The position numbers and the translations under genes are program-made. From NCBI GenBank assembly GCA_007121565.1, contig SKKI01000088.1, positions 1 to 8,404 on the forward strand: a DNA stretch of 8,404 nucleotides, read 5' to 3'. This stretch comes from Phycisphaerae bacterium. GTDB taxonomy: Bacteria; Planctomycetota; Phycisphaerae; Sedimentisphaerales; Anaerohalosphaeraceae. Numbering within the stretch: position 1 is the first letter of the stretch; each line of letters starts with the position of its first letter. The notes below the pieces were generated by a model. That model saw only the letters and a program-made list of their open reading frames with translations. It was not told the origin of the DNA and ran no database searches. Of this stretch, positions 1-6,117 are shown piece by piece.

Positions 1-224
1 AGGACGTGGCGTTTGATTATGTCGTCACCGTCTGCGGGCACGCCAATGAACACTGTCCGATGTTTGCCGGCAAGGCGAAGGTTGTGCACGCCGGCTTTGA
101 CGACCCGCCGGCGCTGGCCAAAATCGCCCAAACCCAACAGCACGCCATGGACTGCTATCGCCGCGTGCGCGACGAAATACGGGCGTTTATCGAAGGATTG
201 CCGGATAGTCTTGTAAAAAAGTAA
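1..224 (+). CDS. arsC: Arsenate reductase ArsC, thioredoxin-coupled (LMW phosphatase fold), C-terminal part
   Basis: The frame is open from the window edge to the TAA at 222-224, so the start and the N-terminal catalytic CX5R loop lie outside the window. The visible C-terminus carries VTVCGHANEHCP, with two cysteines separated by six residues. This matches the redox pair (Cys82/Cys89 in the Staphylococcus pI258 enzyme) that passes the disulfide to thioredoxin. It is followed by a GFDDPPAL segment and a closing YRRVRDEIRAFI helix, both typical of the family. The enzyme reduces arsenate to arsenite in the cytoplasm. A GTG at 6 is an internal valine codon, not the start. The next genes, a small thiol protein and Acr3, support an ars operon; no arsR is visible and it may lie upstream. 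Family call is firm; the catalytic half cannot be checked. Confidence 0.9.
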   Translation, partial: DVAFDYVVTVCGHANEHCPMFAGKAKVVHAGFDDPPALAKIAQTQQHAMDCYRRVRDEIRAFIEGLPDSLVKK

Positions 225-292
225 CCATACGCTGAACATTTAACAATTGGCATTTAACATAAACAGACCTCCGCAACTAAAAAGGTTTTGCA

Positions 293-496
293 ATGGATGA
301 AAAAACAAAAGAACTGATCGCTTTGGGCGCCTCGGTGGCGTGCAACTGCCATCCGTGCGTAAAATTCCACACAGAAAAAGCCCAACAAATGGGCATCGAC
401 GCCGGCGACATCAACACCGCTCTTGAGGTCGGTAAAATGGTCCGCCAGGGCGCCGCCGGGCAGATGGACAAACTGCTCAACAAGATCAACAAATAA
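293..496 (+). CDS. 67-aa AhpD/carboxymuconolactone-decarboxylase-like thiol protein of the ars operon
   Basis: A small single-domain protein starting at ATG 293, with an AAGG site about 8 bases upstream, ending 14 bases before acr3. Residues about 18-23 read CNCHPC, containing a CxxC followed by KFHTEKA, which is the active-site layout of AhpD-like members of the carboxymuconolactone decarboxylase (CMD) superfamily (CxxC, then a histidine). The rest is the expected helical half-domain with [14 protein letters not shown] and a KMVRQGAA helix. It is shorter than typical CMD proteins (about 100-180 aa), so it is probably a minimal, oligomeric version. Short CMD-like proteins are known beside arsenic genes, but their function is unsettled. 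A thiol-disulfide or peroxidase-like role supporting ArsC is my inference. There is no signal peptide or membrane segment. Confidence 0.8.
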   Translation: MDEKTKELIALGASVACNCHPCVKFHTEKAQQMGIDAGDINTALEVGKMVRQGAAGQMDKLLNKINK

Positions 497-510
497 ACCG
501 GAAGTCTAAG

Positions 511-1608
511 ATGACCGAAAAACTGGAAACAAAGAAACTGAATGTCTTTGAACGCTATCTGACAATCTGGGTCGCGCTGTGCATTGTCGGCGGGATTGTG
601 CTGGGCAAGGTCGCGCCCGGTGTGGCCGAGACGCTGGACGGAATGGCCATTGTCATTGACGGCGCGCCGGTGGTATCAATCCCAATCGCGATCGCGCTGT
701 TTTTTATGATGTACCCGATTATGGTCAAGATCGACTTTGCCGAGGTCATCAAGGCCGGCAAAAGCCCAAAGCCCGTCGCCCTGACCTTGATTGTCAATTG
801 GTGTATCAAGCCGTTTACGATGTTCGCGATTGCGTGGTTTTTTCTCGGCGTGGTCTTTCGCGGCTACATCCCCGGTACCGAGATTGTCAAAGACGGCACG
901 GAGGTTGAGCTGTACCGCTCGTATATCTCCGGCGCGATCCTGCTGGGCATCGCCCCGTGTACCGCGATGGTCCTGATGTGGGGTTATCTGTCGCGCGGCA
1001 ACCAGGGGCATACGCTGGTGATGGTCGCCATCAACTCCCTGACGATGCTCGTGCTGTATGGCCTGCTCGGCGGCTGGCTGCTTGGTGTTAACGAAATGCC
1101 CGTGCCGTGGGAGACGCTGCTGCTGTCGATCGGCATTTATGTGGCCCTGCCGCTGGTGGCCGGCTATTTTTCGCGCAAGTGGATCATTGCCCACAAGGGA
1201 CTGGACTGGTTCCAGGCCAAGTTCCTGCATATCCTGACGCCGGTGTCGATCATCGCCCTGTTGGGGACGTTGGTGCTGCTGTTCAGCTTCAAGGGCGAGA
1301 CCATCCTGGCTAACCCGCTGACAATTCTGTGGATTGCCATCCCATTAACGATTCAAACCATTCTGATCTTTGCGATTACCTACGCGCTGGCCAAGCTGCT
1401 GAAGTTCAGCTATGAAGACGCCGCCCCGACCGCGATGATCGGCGCATCAAACCACTTCGAGGTCGCCATCGCCACTGCGACCATGCTGTTCGGTCTGGCC
1501 TCCGGCGCAGCGCTGGCAACCGTCGTCGGCGTATTGATTGAAGTGCCGCTGATGCTGCTGCTCGTCAAATTCTGCCTGCGAACCCAACGCTGGTTTGCTC
1601 ACAATTGA
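511..1608 (+). CDS. acr3: Acr3-family arsenite efflux permease
   Basis: A 365-aa polytopic membrane protein with about ten hydrophobic segments, matching the usual size and topology of the ACR3 (bile/arsenite/riboflavin transporter) family. The hallmark cysteine is present in [13 protein letters not shown] (Cys150), equivalent to the essential Cys of membrane segment 4. The other hallmark is [11 protein letters not shown] near residues 313-323, whose Glu317 fits the essential glutamate of segment 9. It exports arsenite from the cytoplasm, driven by the proton gradient. ATG 511 is preceded by GGAAG at 500-504 with normal spacing. It is the last gene of the ars operon here, 14 bases after the small CMD-like gene. 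Its final 10 bases overlap the 3' end of the opposing ybaK-like gene, with no hairpin terminator between them. Confidence 0.95.
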   Translation: MTEKLETKKLNVFERYLTIWVALCIVGGIVLGKVAPGVAETLDGMAIVIDGAPVVSIPIAIALFFMMYPIMVKIDFAEVIKAGKSPKPVALTLIVNWCIKPFTMFAIAWFFLGVVFRGYIPGTEIVKDGTEVELYRSYISGAILLGIAPCTAMVLMWGYLSRGNQGHTLVMVAINSLTMLVLYGLLGGWLLGVNEMPVPWETLLLSIGIYVALPLVAGYFSRKWIIAHKGLDWFQAKFLHILTPVSIIALLGTLVLLFSFKGETILANPLTILWIAIPLTIQTILIFAITYALAKLLKFSYEDAAPTAMIGASNHFEVAIATATMLFGLASGAALATVVGVLIEVPLMLLLVKFCLRTQRWFAHN

Positions 1609-2120
1609 AACGGATCATAGAAAAACGGGTCCAGCGGCATGGATTCAATCTCGTCAAACGCCGTGGGATAGCTGAACTTCAGTACCGTCGGATGCGCCAG
1701 CCGCATGTAGTCGTCCATCGCCATCCGGATGGCCCGGTCGTGTGTGCCGGCCTGGAAGACGATCTCCTTGTCTTTAGCCAGTGTTTTGTCCATCAGGGTT
1801 GGCAGATTGTACAGGTTGCCGAACGGCGGCTCGGCGCCCACTTCAGCATCGGCAAATAAGCGTTCCATCTCGCTTTCGGTGGCCAGACGTAAATGCTCGA
1901 CGTCCAGATGCTGCTTGAGATTGTACAAACTGACCTTACGGTCGGCCGGCAGCACACAGAGATAAAACGTATCATTGTCGGCCCGTACAATCACGGTCTT
2001 GGCCACATGATGGGGCGGGACATGTTCAACAGTGGCCAACTGTTCGGCGGTGTAGACCGGCTCATGTGCGGTCAGCTTAAAGATGCACCCCTGCTTGTCA
2101 AGATAGTCTTCAACATTCAT
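1599..2120 (-). CDS. YbaK/ProX-type aminoacyl-tRNA deacylase
   Basis: A 173-aa protein of the YbaK/EbsC family, stand-alone editing domains that hydrolyse mischarged aminoacyl-tRNAs such as Cys- or Ala-tRNAPro. Supporting motifs are HVAKTVIV, whose lysine (residue 43 from the chosen start) matches the key substrate-binding Lys of YbaK, then [13 protein letters not shown] and the glycine-rich [14 protein letters not shown] loop. The C-terminus extends past the usual domain end with a [18 protein letters not shown] tail. I chose ATG at 2118-2120 because a GGGAGGT lies seven bases upstream; a TTG two codons earlier is too close to it. Which tRNA it edits cannot be read from sequence. It is divergent from tyrS, so two translation-fidelity genes share one control region. 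Confidence 0.85.
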   Translation of the reverse strand: MNVEDYLDKQGCIFKLTAHEPVYTAEQLATVEHVPPHHVAKTVIVRADNDTFYLCVLPADRKVSLYNLKQHLDVEHLRLATESEMERLFADAEVGAEPPFGNLYNLPTLMDKTLAKDKEIVFQAGTHDRAIRMAMDDYMRLAHPTVLKFSYPTAFDEIESMPLDPFFYDPFQL

Positions 2121-2237
2121 ACGCAAACCTCCCGTCTATTAGTTATATATCCGCATGCAATCGTCGCCTTTGGTGCGCCACGTCACATATCGGTTTCATC
2201 AAAATCAGCCCTTTCAAATTGAATTGTCTCACGACAT

Positions 2238-2265
2238 ATTATATACGACGTCCGGTAAAAAACAA
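2238..2265 (-). promoter_or_regulatory. Sigma70-like promoter of the ybaK-like gene
   Basis: Read on the minus strand there is TTGTTT (2260-2265), a 16-base spacer and a perfect TATAAT (2238-2243). Shifting the -35 by one gives CTTGTT with 17 bases. Transcription would start near 2231, leaving a leader of about 110 bases in which I see no clear hairpin. A TATATAACT closer to the gene (around 2141-2149) is a possible second -10. Confidence 0.55.
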
Positions 2266-2294
2266 GTTTGATTTTTTTTGAGGAAATTCAGACA

Positions 2295-2323
2295 TTGCCT
2301 GTTGGGGCGCAGGATGGTATACT
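2295..2323 (+). promoter_or_regulatory. Sigma70-like promoter of tyrS
   Basis: TTGCCT (2295-2300), a 17-base spacer and TATACT (2318-2323) point toward tyrS, giving a leader of about 33 bases. That is too short for a T-box or other long leader. A second perfect TATAAT at 2333-2338 has no good -35 partner. The -35 lies only 29 bases from the -35 of the divergent ybaK promoter. Confidence 0.55.
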
Positions 2324-2362
2324 TTGACCCTTTATAATGTAAACAAATTTGGATGAAGAATT

Positions 2363-3577
2363 ATGACATTTGAGATTGCCGAACAGGTTAAACTGCTCAA
2401 ACGCGGCACGGTCGAGGTGTATCGCGAAGATGAACTGGCCCAGCGGTTGGCTGAGGCCGCCAAGACGGGCCGGCCCCTGCGGGCCAAGCTCGGGATGGAC
2501 CCCACCGCGCCGGACATTCATCTCGGACATACTGTGGTTCTTCGCAAGCTTAGGCAGTTTCAGGACTTAGGCCATAAAGCCGTGCTGATCATCGGCGATT
2601 ATACCGCCCGTATCGGCGATCCGACCGGCCAGAATACCACCCGCCCGATGCTTACCGCCGAGCAGATCAAAGCCAACGCGCAGACCTATTTTGACCAGGC
2701 CGGCAAGATACTGGATATGTCGCCCGATAAGGTCGAGGTGCGGTTTAACAGCGAGTGGCTGGCGGATTTGCGGCTGGCCGATGTGATCAAGCTGACCGCC
2801 TCGATGACCGTCGCCCGGATGCTCGAGCGCGATACGTTTCAGATACGGTATAAAAAGGGCGATCCGATCGGCATTCACGAGTTTTTGTATCCGTTGATGC
2901 AGGGGCACGATTCGGTGGCGATTCACAGCGATGTCGAGCTGGGCGGCACGGATCAGACCTTCAACAACCTGGTCGGGCGGGACCTGCAGCGGCTCGACGG
3001 CCAGCCGGCGCAGATTGTCATTACCATGCCCATCCTCGTGGGGCTGGACGGCGTCGAGAAAATGAGCAAGTCCAAGGGCAACTATATCGGGGTTACCGAT
3101 TTGCCCTCGGAGATGTTCGGCAAGACCATGAGCATCCCGGACGCGCTGATGGGCAACTACTTTACGCTTTTGACCGACTTGCCGACCGATGAGATTAAGA
3201 AGTGGGTTGATCCGACGCAAACCCATCCCCGCCAGGCCAAGGCGAGGCTGGCCGCACTGATCGTCGAGCAGTTTCACGGCGACCAGGCCGCCCGCCAGGC
3301 GGCGGAACAGTTTGATAAGGTCTTTGCTCAAAACCAGTTGCCGGACGAACTGCCGGCCGTTGAGATGGCCGCCGACCCTGTCCCTGCGGCCAAGCTGCTG
3401 CTGCATTGCGGCATGGCCGAGACCGGCGGTCAGGCCAAGCGCCTCATCAAGCAGGGCGGCGTGCGGATCGACAACAGACGCATCGAGGATCCCAACGTCG
3501 CTGTGAACCCGGCCGAGGGGATGGTCGTACAAGTCGGCAAGCGGAAGTTCGCCAAATTAACACTGGTTAAACATTAA
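2363..3577 (+). CDS. tyrS: Tyrosyl-tRNA synthetase (TyrRS)
   Basis: A 404-aa class I synthetase, the usual length, that attaches tyrosine to tRNATyr in the cytoplasm. The HIGH motif is HLGH at residues 53-56 and the KMSKS motif is intact at 233-237. Between them, [19 protein letters not shown] and [13 protein letters not shown] (about 174-206) form the tyrosine pocket region specific to TyrRS rather than TrpRS. Residues about 340-400 ([18 protein letters not shown], then [10 protein letters not shown]) form a C-terminal S4 RNA-binding domain. The overall pattern resembles the TyrZ/TyrS2-like bacterial subgroup more than E. coli TyrS, a judgement by eye. ATG 2363 is preceded by a weak GGATGAAG. 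A 74-base gap without a convincing terminator leads to the next gene, so it may be co-transcribed with the two unknown genes. Confidence 0.97.
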   Translation: MTFEIAEQVKLLKRGTVEVYREDELAQRLAEAAKTGRPLRAKLGMDPTAPDIHLGHTVVLRKLRQFQDLGHKAVLIIGDYTARIGDPTGQNTTRPMLTAEQIKANAQTYFDQAGKILDMSPDKVEVRFNSEWLADLRLADVIKLTASMTVARMLERDTFQIRYKKGDPIGIHEFLYPLMQGHDSVAIHSDVELGGTDQTFNNLVGRDLQRLDGQPAQIVITMPILVGLDGVEKMSKSKGNYIGVTDLPSEMFGKTMSIPDALMGNYFTLLTDLPTDEIKKWVDPTQTHPRQAKARLAALIVEQFHGDQAARQAAEQFDKVFAQNQLPDELPAVEMAADPVPAAKLLLHCGMAETGGQAKRLIKQGGVRIDNRRIEDPNVAVNPAEGMVVQVGKRKFAKLTLVKH

Positions 3578-3651
3578 AAAAGAATTACTCGGCGGAAGCC
3601 TGTGAAATTGTGAAACCTGGGCAACCCGTGATTTCTTAAGATAGGAAGACT

Positions 3652-4233
3652 ATGATTTTGCCTGAACTCAAAGAGACCGATCGCTATGTAGGTCTGTACG
3701 TCGTGGATTTCGGCGATCACAGTGCGGTGGGATTTACCGCCGAGGAGGTCGCCGAACTGCTCGAAAGCGAGGCCTCCGAGCCGTGGCGCGTGTACAAAAT
3801 CCATAACGCTTATCCGGACGGCCGGCTTGAACTGACCGGGCTGCGCCGCGAGGTCTTTCAGATGGAGGCGGGGATGTTGTTCCACGCCCGGGACGAGGCC
3901 GCCGCTCGGGATGATTTTGGTCGGCTATGCCGCCTGGCCGAAACGCTGCCGCCGCCTGCGCGGGCGAAAGTACATTTGGCGTCCGATAATAGCGGTGGAT
4001 TTGTGACGGCGATAATCTATCCAGCCGAATATGACCACGAGTTTTCCCGCTGGCTGCTGGACGGCAAGTACCGCACAGCCGGAGCGGTTGAAGGGTCAGC
4101 GGCGGCGGTAAACCGCTATTATGACAGTCAATGGAACATTCTCGAGAAAAAACAGCTTTGGCCTCCAGCCTCTGTGAAATTGTTAAAAGGGCAGGCCCTT
4201 CGCGACGCGGCCCGGAAAGCGGTGGTGCGATGA
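3652..4233 (+). CDS. Unrecognised 193-aa soluble protein downstream of tyrS
   Basis: I do not recognise this family. The start is well supported: ATG 3652 follows AGGAAG at 3643-3648. The product looks soluble, mixed alpha/beta, with no signal peptide, membrane segment or cysteine cluster. It opens with a beta-rich LKETDRYVGLYVVDFGDHSAVGF, then an acidic helix (AEEVAELLESEASEPW). A middle region contains IHNAYPDGRLELTGL. The C-terminal half carries SDNSGGFVTAIIYPAEYDHEF, an aromatic NRYYDSQWN stretch and a basic tail. Codon use and GC resemble its neighbours, so it looks native and real rather than spurious. Its stop overlaps the start of the next small gene (ATGA), implying coupled translation. 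The gap to tyrS has no terminator, but a shared function with TyrRS would be speculation. Confidence 0.75.
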   Translation: MILPELKETDRYVGLYVVDFGDHSAVGFTAEEVAELLESEASEPWRVYKIHNAYPDGRLELTGLRREVFQMEAGMLFHARDEAAARDDFGRLCRLAETLPPPARAKVHLASDNSGGFVTAIIYPAEYDHEFSRWLLDGKYRTAGAVEGSAAAVNRYYDSQWNILEKKQLWPPASVKLLKGQALRDAARKAVVR

Positions 4234-4439
4234 GGACAAAAGTCCGAAAAAAACAGCGCAGACTGGGTTTTTTCGCCGGCGGCCTGCTGGGGCTTTTTTC
4301 GGGAAAGTCAAAACCGCAGATGTCGACCCAAAAAGATTTTCGTATCAGCACAAAAAGGATCGGGATACAGTTTGGCGAGAATATTCGCCGTTTTTGGCGA
4401 AATAAATGGGTTTATGTAAAAAAACAGGATGATTTATAG
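4230..4439 (+). CDS. Small very basic 69-aa protein of unknown function
   Basis: The ATG at 4230 overlaps the TGA of the preceding gene (ATGA), the classic layout of translational coupling. The product is strongly basic: it opens with RTKVRKKQRR, has a short hydrophobic GFFAGGLLGLFSG patch (about residues 13-25), and then repeated Arg/Lys groups such as ENIRRFWRNKW. It ends with KKQDDL. The hydrophobic patch is too short and glycine-rich for a secure membrane helix, though peripheral membrane or nucleic-acid binding is possible. I know no family match. GC falls in the second half toward the AT-rich intergenic region. It could be a true small partner of the 193-aa protein or an unimportant read-on frame; the overlap and the charge bias favour the former. 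Confidence 0.5.
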   Translation: MRTKVRKKQRRLGFFAGGLLGLFSGKSKPQMSTQKDFRISTKRIGIQFGENIRRFWRNKWVYVKKQDDL

Positions 4440-4456
4440 GCTTTTTCTAAATCGAT

Positions 4457-4480
4457 TAGGTAAAAATACCTACTATTTTT
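4457..4480 (+). terminator. Weak intrinsic terminator after the 69-aa gene
   Basis: TAGGTA (4457-4462), an AAAA loop and TACCTA (4467-4472) form a perfect 6-bp stem 17 bases after the stop codon, followed by CTATTTTT and further U-rich sequence. The stem is short and AT-rich, so termination may be inefficient. Confidence 0.4.
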
Positions 4481-4501
4481 AAAAATATTTCTTTTTTTGA
4501 C

Positions 4502-4530
4502 TTGCATTCACTCCGCAGAACCATTATTAT
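4502..4530 (+). promoter_or_regulatory. Sigma70-like promoter of the candidate small RNA
   Basis: TTGCAT (4502-4507), a 17-base spacer and TATTAT (4525-4530), preceded by A/T tracts at 4473-4498 that could act as an UP-like element. A start near 4536-4537 is predicted. An overlapping TTGACT at 4497-4502 lies too far from TATTAT (22 bases) to be the -35. Confidence 0.55.
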
Positions 4531-4535
4531 GAATC

Positions 4536-4755
4536 ATGAAGTTAATGCTCATTGGTAATATAAGAATATGAAGTTTGGCAGGCCCGTGGAAATATAGGAA
4601 ATTTGAACATTTTCCGGCCGCTGGCGTAAAAACTTATGAAAGACAGTTGAAATTTATTAAAGAGTGTTCGGCTGGATAGCCGACCTTATAAATGCAAGAG
4701 TTTTCTCCCCTCCGGAAAACATCACGAAACGCCCGTTTCGTGATGTTTTCTTATT
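4536..4755 (+). ncRNA. Candidate free-standing structured small RNA, about 220 nt, unknown class
   Basis: The segment runs from its own promoter to a strong terminator, contains no credible reading frame, and folds by eye into nested helices. The outer helix pairs TATAAG (4559-4564) with CTTATA (4685-4690), and CATT (4550-4553) with AATG (4691-4694) extends it outward across a 5-base bulge. Inside, AAGTTT (4571-4576) pairs with AAACTT (4630-4635). Within that, GGCC (4581-4584) plus GGAAA (4588-4592) pairs with TTTCCGGCC (4611-4619), leaving a 3-base bulge. On the 3' side, TCGGCT/AGCCGA (4668-4683) forms a hairpin with a GGAT loop. The rod with an asymmetric internal loop recalls the general layout of 6S RNA, but I see no decisive sequence signature. 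Several GGA motifs also raise the possibility of a CsrA-binding RNA. Both assignments are speculative. It could instead be the leader of an unrecognised transcript, but the terminator argues for a discrete RNA. Confidence 0.5.
4715..4755 (+). terminator. Strong intrinsic terminator
   Basis: A perfect 16-bp stem (4715-4730 with 4735-4750) closes a GCCC loop and is followed by TTATTAT, with a U-rich GTTTTC forming the 3' arm end. The sequence immediately upstream is pyrimidine-rich, so on the minus strand no U-tract follows the stem; it acts on plus-strand transcripts. It lies 275 bases past the last plus-strand gene, so it more likely ends the small RNA than the tyrS operon. Confidence 0.75.
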
Positions 4756-4875
4756 ATCATTTCATATCAATCGTTATCGTAGCCAAAATATCGAATAATA
4801 GTCAATTTCTTGTTAGATGATTTTTCGCGTTGTGTGTTATTGCAAGAGTGCGGCTAATCAAAGAACATCAGGTAG

Positions 4876-4930
4876 AAAAAAAGAGCATTAAGCCGCCTGT
4901 ATGCGAAGGCATTGCCATTGCAGTCGGCTT
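4876..4930 (-). terminator. Possible terminator of the nrdR/ATP-cone operon
   Basis: On the minus strand, 35 bases after the ATP-cone gene, AAGCCG and CGGCTT (4925-4930 and 4890-4895) pair, extended by CTG/CAG across one mismatch. They enclose a smaller ATGC/GCAT hairpin, and a run of seven U follows at 4876-4882. Seven bases separate stem and U-run, which is longer than ideal, so this is tentative. Confidence 0.35.
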
Positions 4931-4964
4931 TTGTGTGACTTTTGTAACGATTAATCGGGGTGTT

Positions 4965-5507
4965 TTAGACGGTCACTGTCTCGAGCTGTCGGCTGGCATC
5001 GAGGAAGTTTTCGACATCATTGAGAATGAGCTGATTCAAAAGTGGTTTTCGCAGGCGTGTGACCTTCATCGCCAGCACTTTTTCCTCGACAGTGGCGGCG
5101 ATCGCGCGGGCGGTCAGGGCGTCAAGGAAGTGCTTGCGTGCCAGTGAATCGGCCAGACGCGACTTATTCCACGTTGCTGTTTCGTCCCTTTCGACCGACG
5201 GGCCGATGACCTCTATCCGCCGTCGCTTGAGCTGCCGCATCAGGCGGTAGCGGTTCAGCGCCTCAGCGGCGTTGGCAAAGCCCGTTGCCGAAAGGACCGA
5301 GGCGACCATCAGATGGATTTCGTCGGAACTGAGTGTGCTCTGGGGCCGATGCTGATACAAGTAAAATGTGACCGCCTCGGCCAACTGCTCGGCGGCGAAC
5401 AGGGTCGCGTCCTCAACCAGCCCCAACGCGTTATGAAACGTCCCCAGTACCTTGGTGTGCAGGTAGGGCTCAACCTGCCCGTCGGCTTTTATCACCCGAA
5501 TTTGCAT
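4965..5507 (-). CDS. ATP-cone domain protein, companion of NrdR
   Basis: A 180-aa protein whose residues about 1-90 form an ATP-cone: it opens MQIRVIKADGQVEPY, the same pattern as the VIKKDGARVPY of the adjacent NrdR, continues with HTKVLGTFHNALG, and ends the cone around ASVLSATGFANAAEALNRYRLM. ATP-cones bind ATP/dATP in NrdR and in ribonucleotide reductases. The N-terminal zinc ribbon of NrdR is absent, and so is any reductase core. Residues about 105-175 (WNKSRLADSLARKHFLDAL, then TVEEKVLAMKVTRL) look like a second, degenerate cone; that is my reading by eye. ATG 5507 has a strong AAGG site about 8 bases upstream. It follows nrdR by 62 bases with no terminator, so it is probably co-transcribed. 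A nucleotide-sensing partner or modulator of NrdR is plausible but unproven. Confidence 0.75.
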   Translation of the reverse strand: MQIRVIKADGQVEPYLHTKVLGTFHNALGLVEDATLFAAEQLAEAVTFYLYQHRPQSTLSSDEIHLMVASVLSATGFANAAEALNRYRLMRQLKRRRIEVIGPSVERDETATWNKSRLADSLARKHFLDALTARAIAATVEEKVLAMKVTRLRKPLLNQLILNDVENFLDASRQLETVTV

Positions 5508-5569
5508 ATGTTCACCTTCCCTTCCATGAATGGCAACTTGTACGACAACTGGTTTTGTACCTGACAGGT

Positions 5570-6055
5570 TTAAAACAGGCCGGGCTGATCGGGGGTGTCG
5601 GATTCGCAGAAGGCCTGACTGACTTCATCCAGCAGGGCGTCGGCATCGGTAAAATCGCGGTACACGCTGGCAAAACGAATATAGGCGACCTTGTCGATTC
5701 GCCGCAAATGCCGCATGGCCTGCTCGCCGATGTATTCGGCTTTCACCTCTTTGTCAAAATTACGGAAGATATCCTCTTCAATCCTGTCGGTAATGTCCTG
5801 TATCTGCTCGACGGCGATCGGTCGTTTGTAACAGGCTTTTTGCAGACCGGCAATGACCTTGTATCGGTCATAGGGAACGCGGGCGCCGTCTTTTTTGATC
5901 ACGCTGAGCTTGACGCTTTCGCCAATTCGCTCGTAGGTGGTAAACCGGCGCTGACAAGCCAAACACTCCCGCCGCCGCCGGATCACCCTCCCGGCGTCGC
6001 TCGAACGGGAATCAATCACCTTATCATGGTCTTCTTTGCAGTACGGACACCTCAC
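5570..6055 (-). CDS. nrdR: NrdR, ATP/dATP-responsive repressor of ribonucleotide reductase genes
   Basis: At 161 aa the length is close to the family norm of about 150. The N-terminus has a four-cysteine zinc ribbon (CPYC at residues 3-6 and CLAC at 31-34) with the invariant VIDSRSSDAGRVIRRRREC segment between and RRFTTYER after it. The ATP-cone spans about residues 49-140, beginning LSVIKKDGARVPYDRYK and ending in YIRFASVYRDFTD. NrdR binds paired NrdR boxes in nrd promoters and represses them when dATP is high. The start is GTG at 6053-6055, since the zinc ribbon begins at residue 3; the GGGA upstream is rather distant (17 bases), so translation may be weak. The 20-odd residues after the cone (LLDEVSQAFCESDTPDQPGLF) are a variable tail. 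An NrdR-box-like site overlaps its promoter. Confidence 0.97.
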   Translation of the reverse strand: MRCPYCKEDHDKVIDSRSSDAGRVIRRRRECLACQRRFTTYERIGESVKLSVIKKDGARVPYDRYKVIAGLQKACYKRPIAVEQIQDITDRIEEDIFRNFDKEVKAEYIGEQAMRHLRRIDKVAYIRFASVYRDFTDADALLDEVSQAFCESDTPDQPGLF

Positions 6056-6117
6056 CGGCGCTGGCCATTTCCCTTAAAATACCTTGTCCGATAGGATTTA
6101 TAGAAACATTACGGGGC

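Larger units (their letters stand above)
4440..4964. other. Gene-free AT-rich intergenic region between convergent operons
   Basis: This 525-base gap has no convincing protein gene on either strand. It holds a weak terminator for the tyrS-side operon (4457-4480), a promoter, structured RNA and strong terminator (4502-4755), and a possible terminator for the minus-strand nrdR operon (4876-4930). Between 4757 and 4875 I see only AT-rich sequence with no clear element. Confidence 0.7.

Noticed and set aside
676..1230. Minus-strand open frame inside acr3
   Set aside because: It is a Gln/His/Asp-rich shadow of a membrane-protein gene; the Acr3 frame explains the sequence fully.
2324..2362. T-box riboswitch or other amino-acid-sensing leader for tyrS
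   Set aside because: The predicted leader is only about 33 bases, too short for a T-box, and shows no specifier or antiterminator elements.
2567..3532. Long open frame (321 codons) on the minus strand opposite tyrS
   Set aside because: It is the antisense shadow of a GC-rich gene with intact TyrRS motifs; its translation is His/Gly/Arg-rich with no domain I recognise.
4374..4395. GGCGA/TCGCC hairpin plus GTTTTT as the operon terminator
   Set aside because: The stem is only 5 bp and lies inside the coding region of the 69-aa gene; the TAGGTA/TACCTA hairpin after the stop is a better candidate.
4830..5147. Plus-strand open frame entering the ATP-cone gene from the intergenic region
   Set aside because: It has no ribosome site, and more than half of it is antisense to the ATP-cone gene.
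5560..5570. ACCTG-A-CAGGT palindrome at the end of nrdR as an operator
   Set aside because: Five-base arms overlapping a stop codon are within chance, and no promoter lies beside it.
6056..6117. A second NrdR box downstream of the first, at the usual 31-32 base spacing
   Set aside because: The sequence there (around TTTCTATAAATC on the minus strand) lacks the key C and G of the box and keeps only the central TATA.
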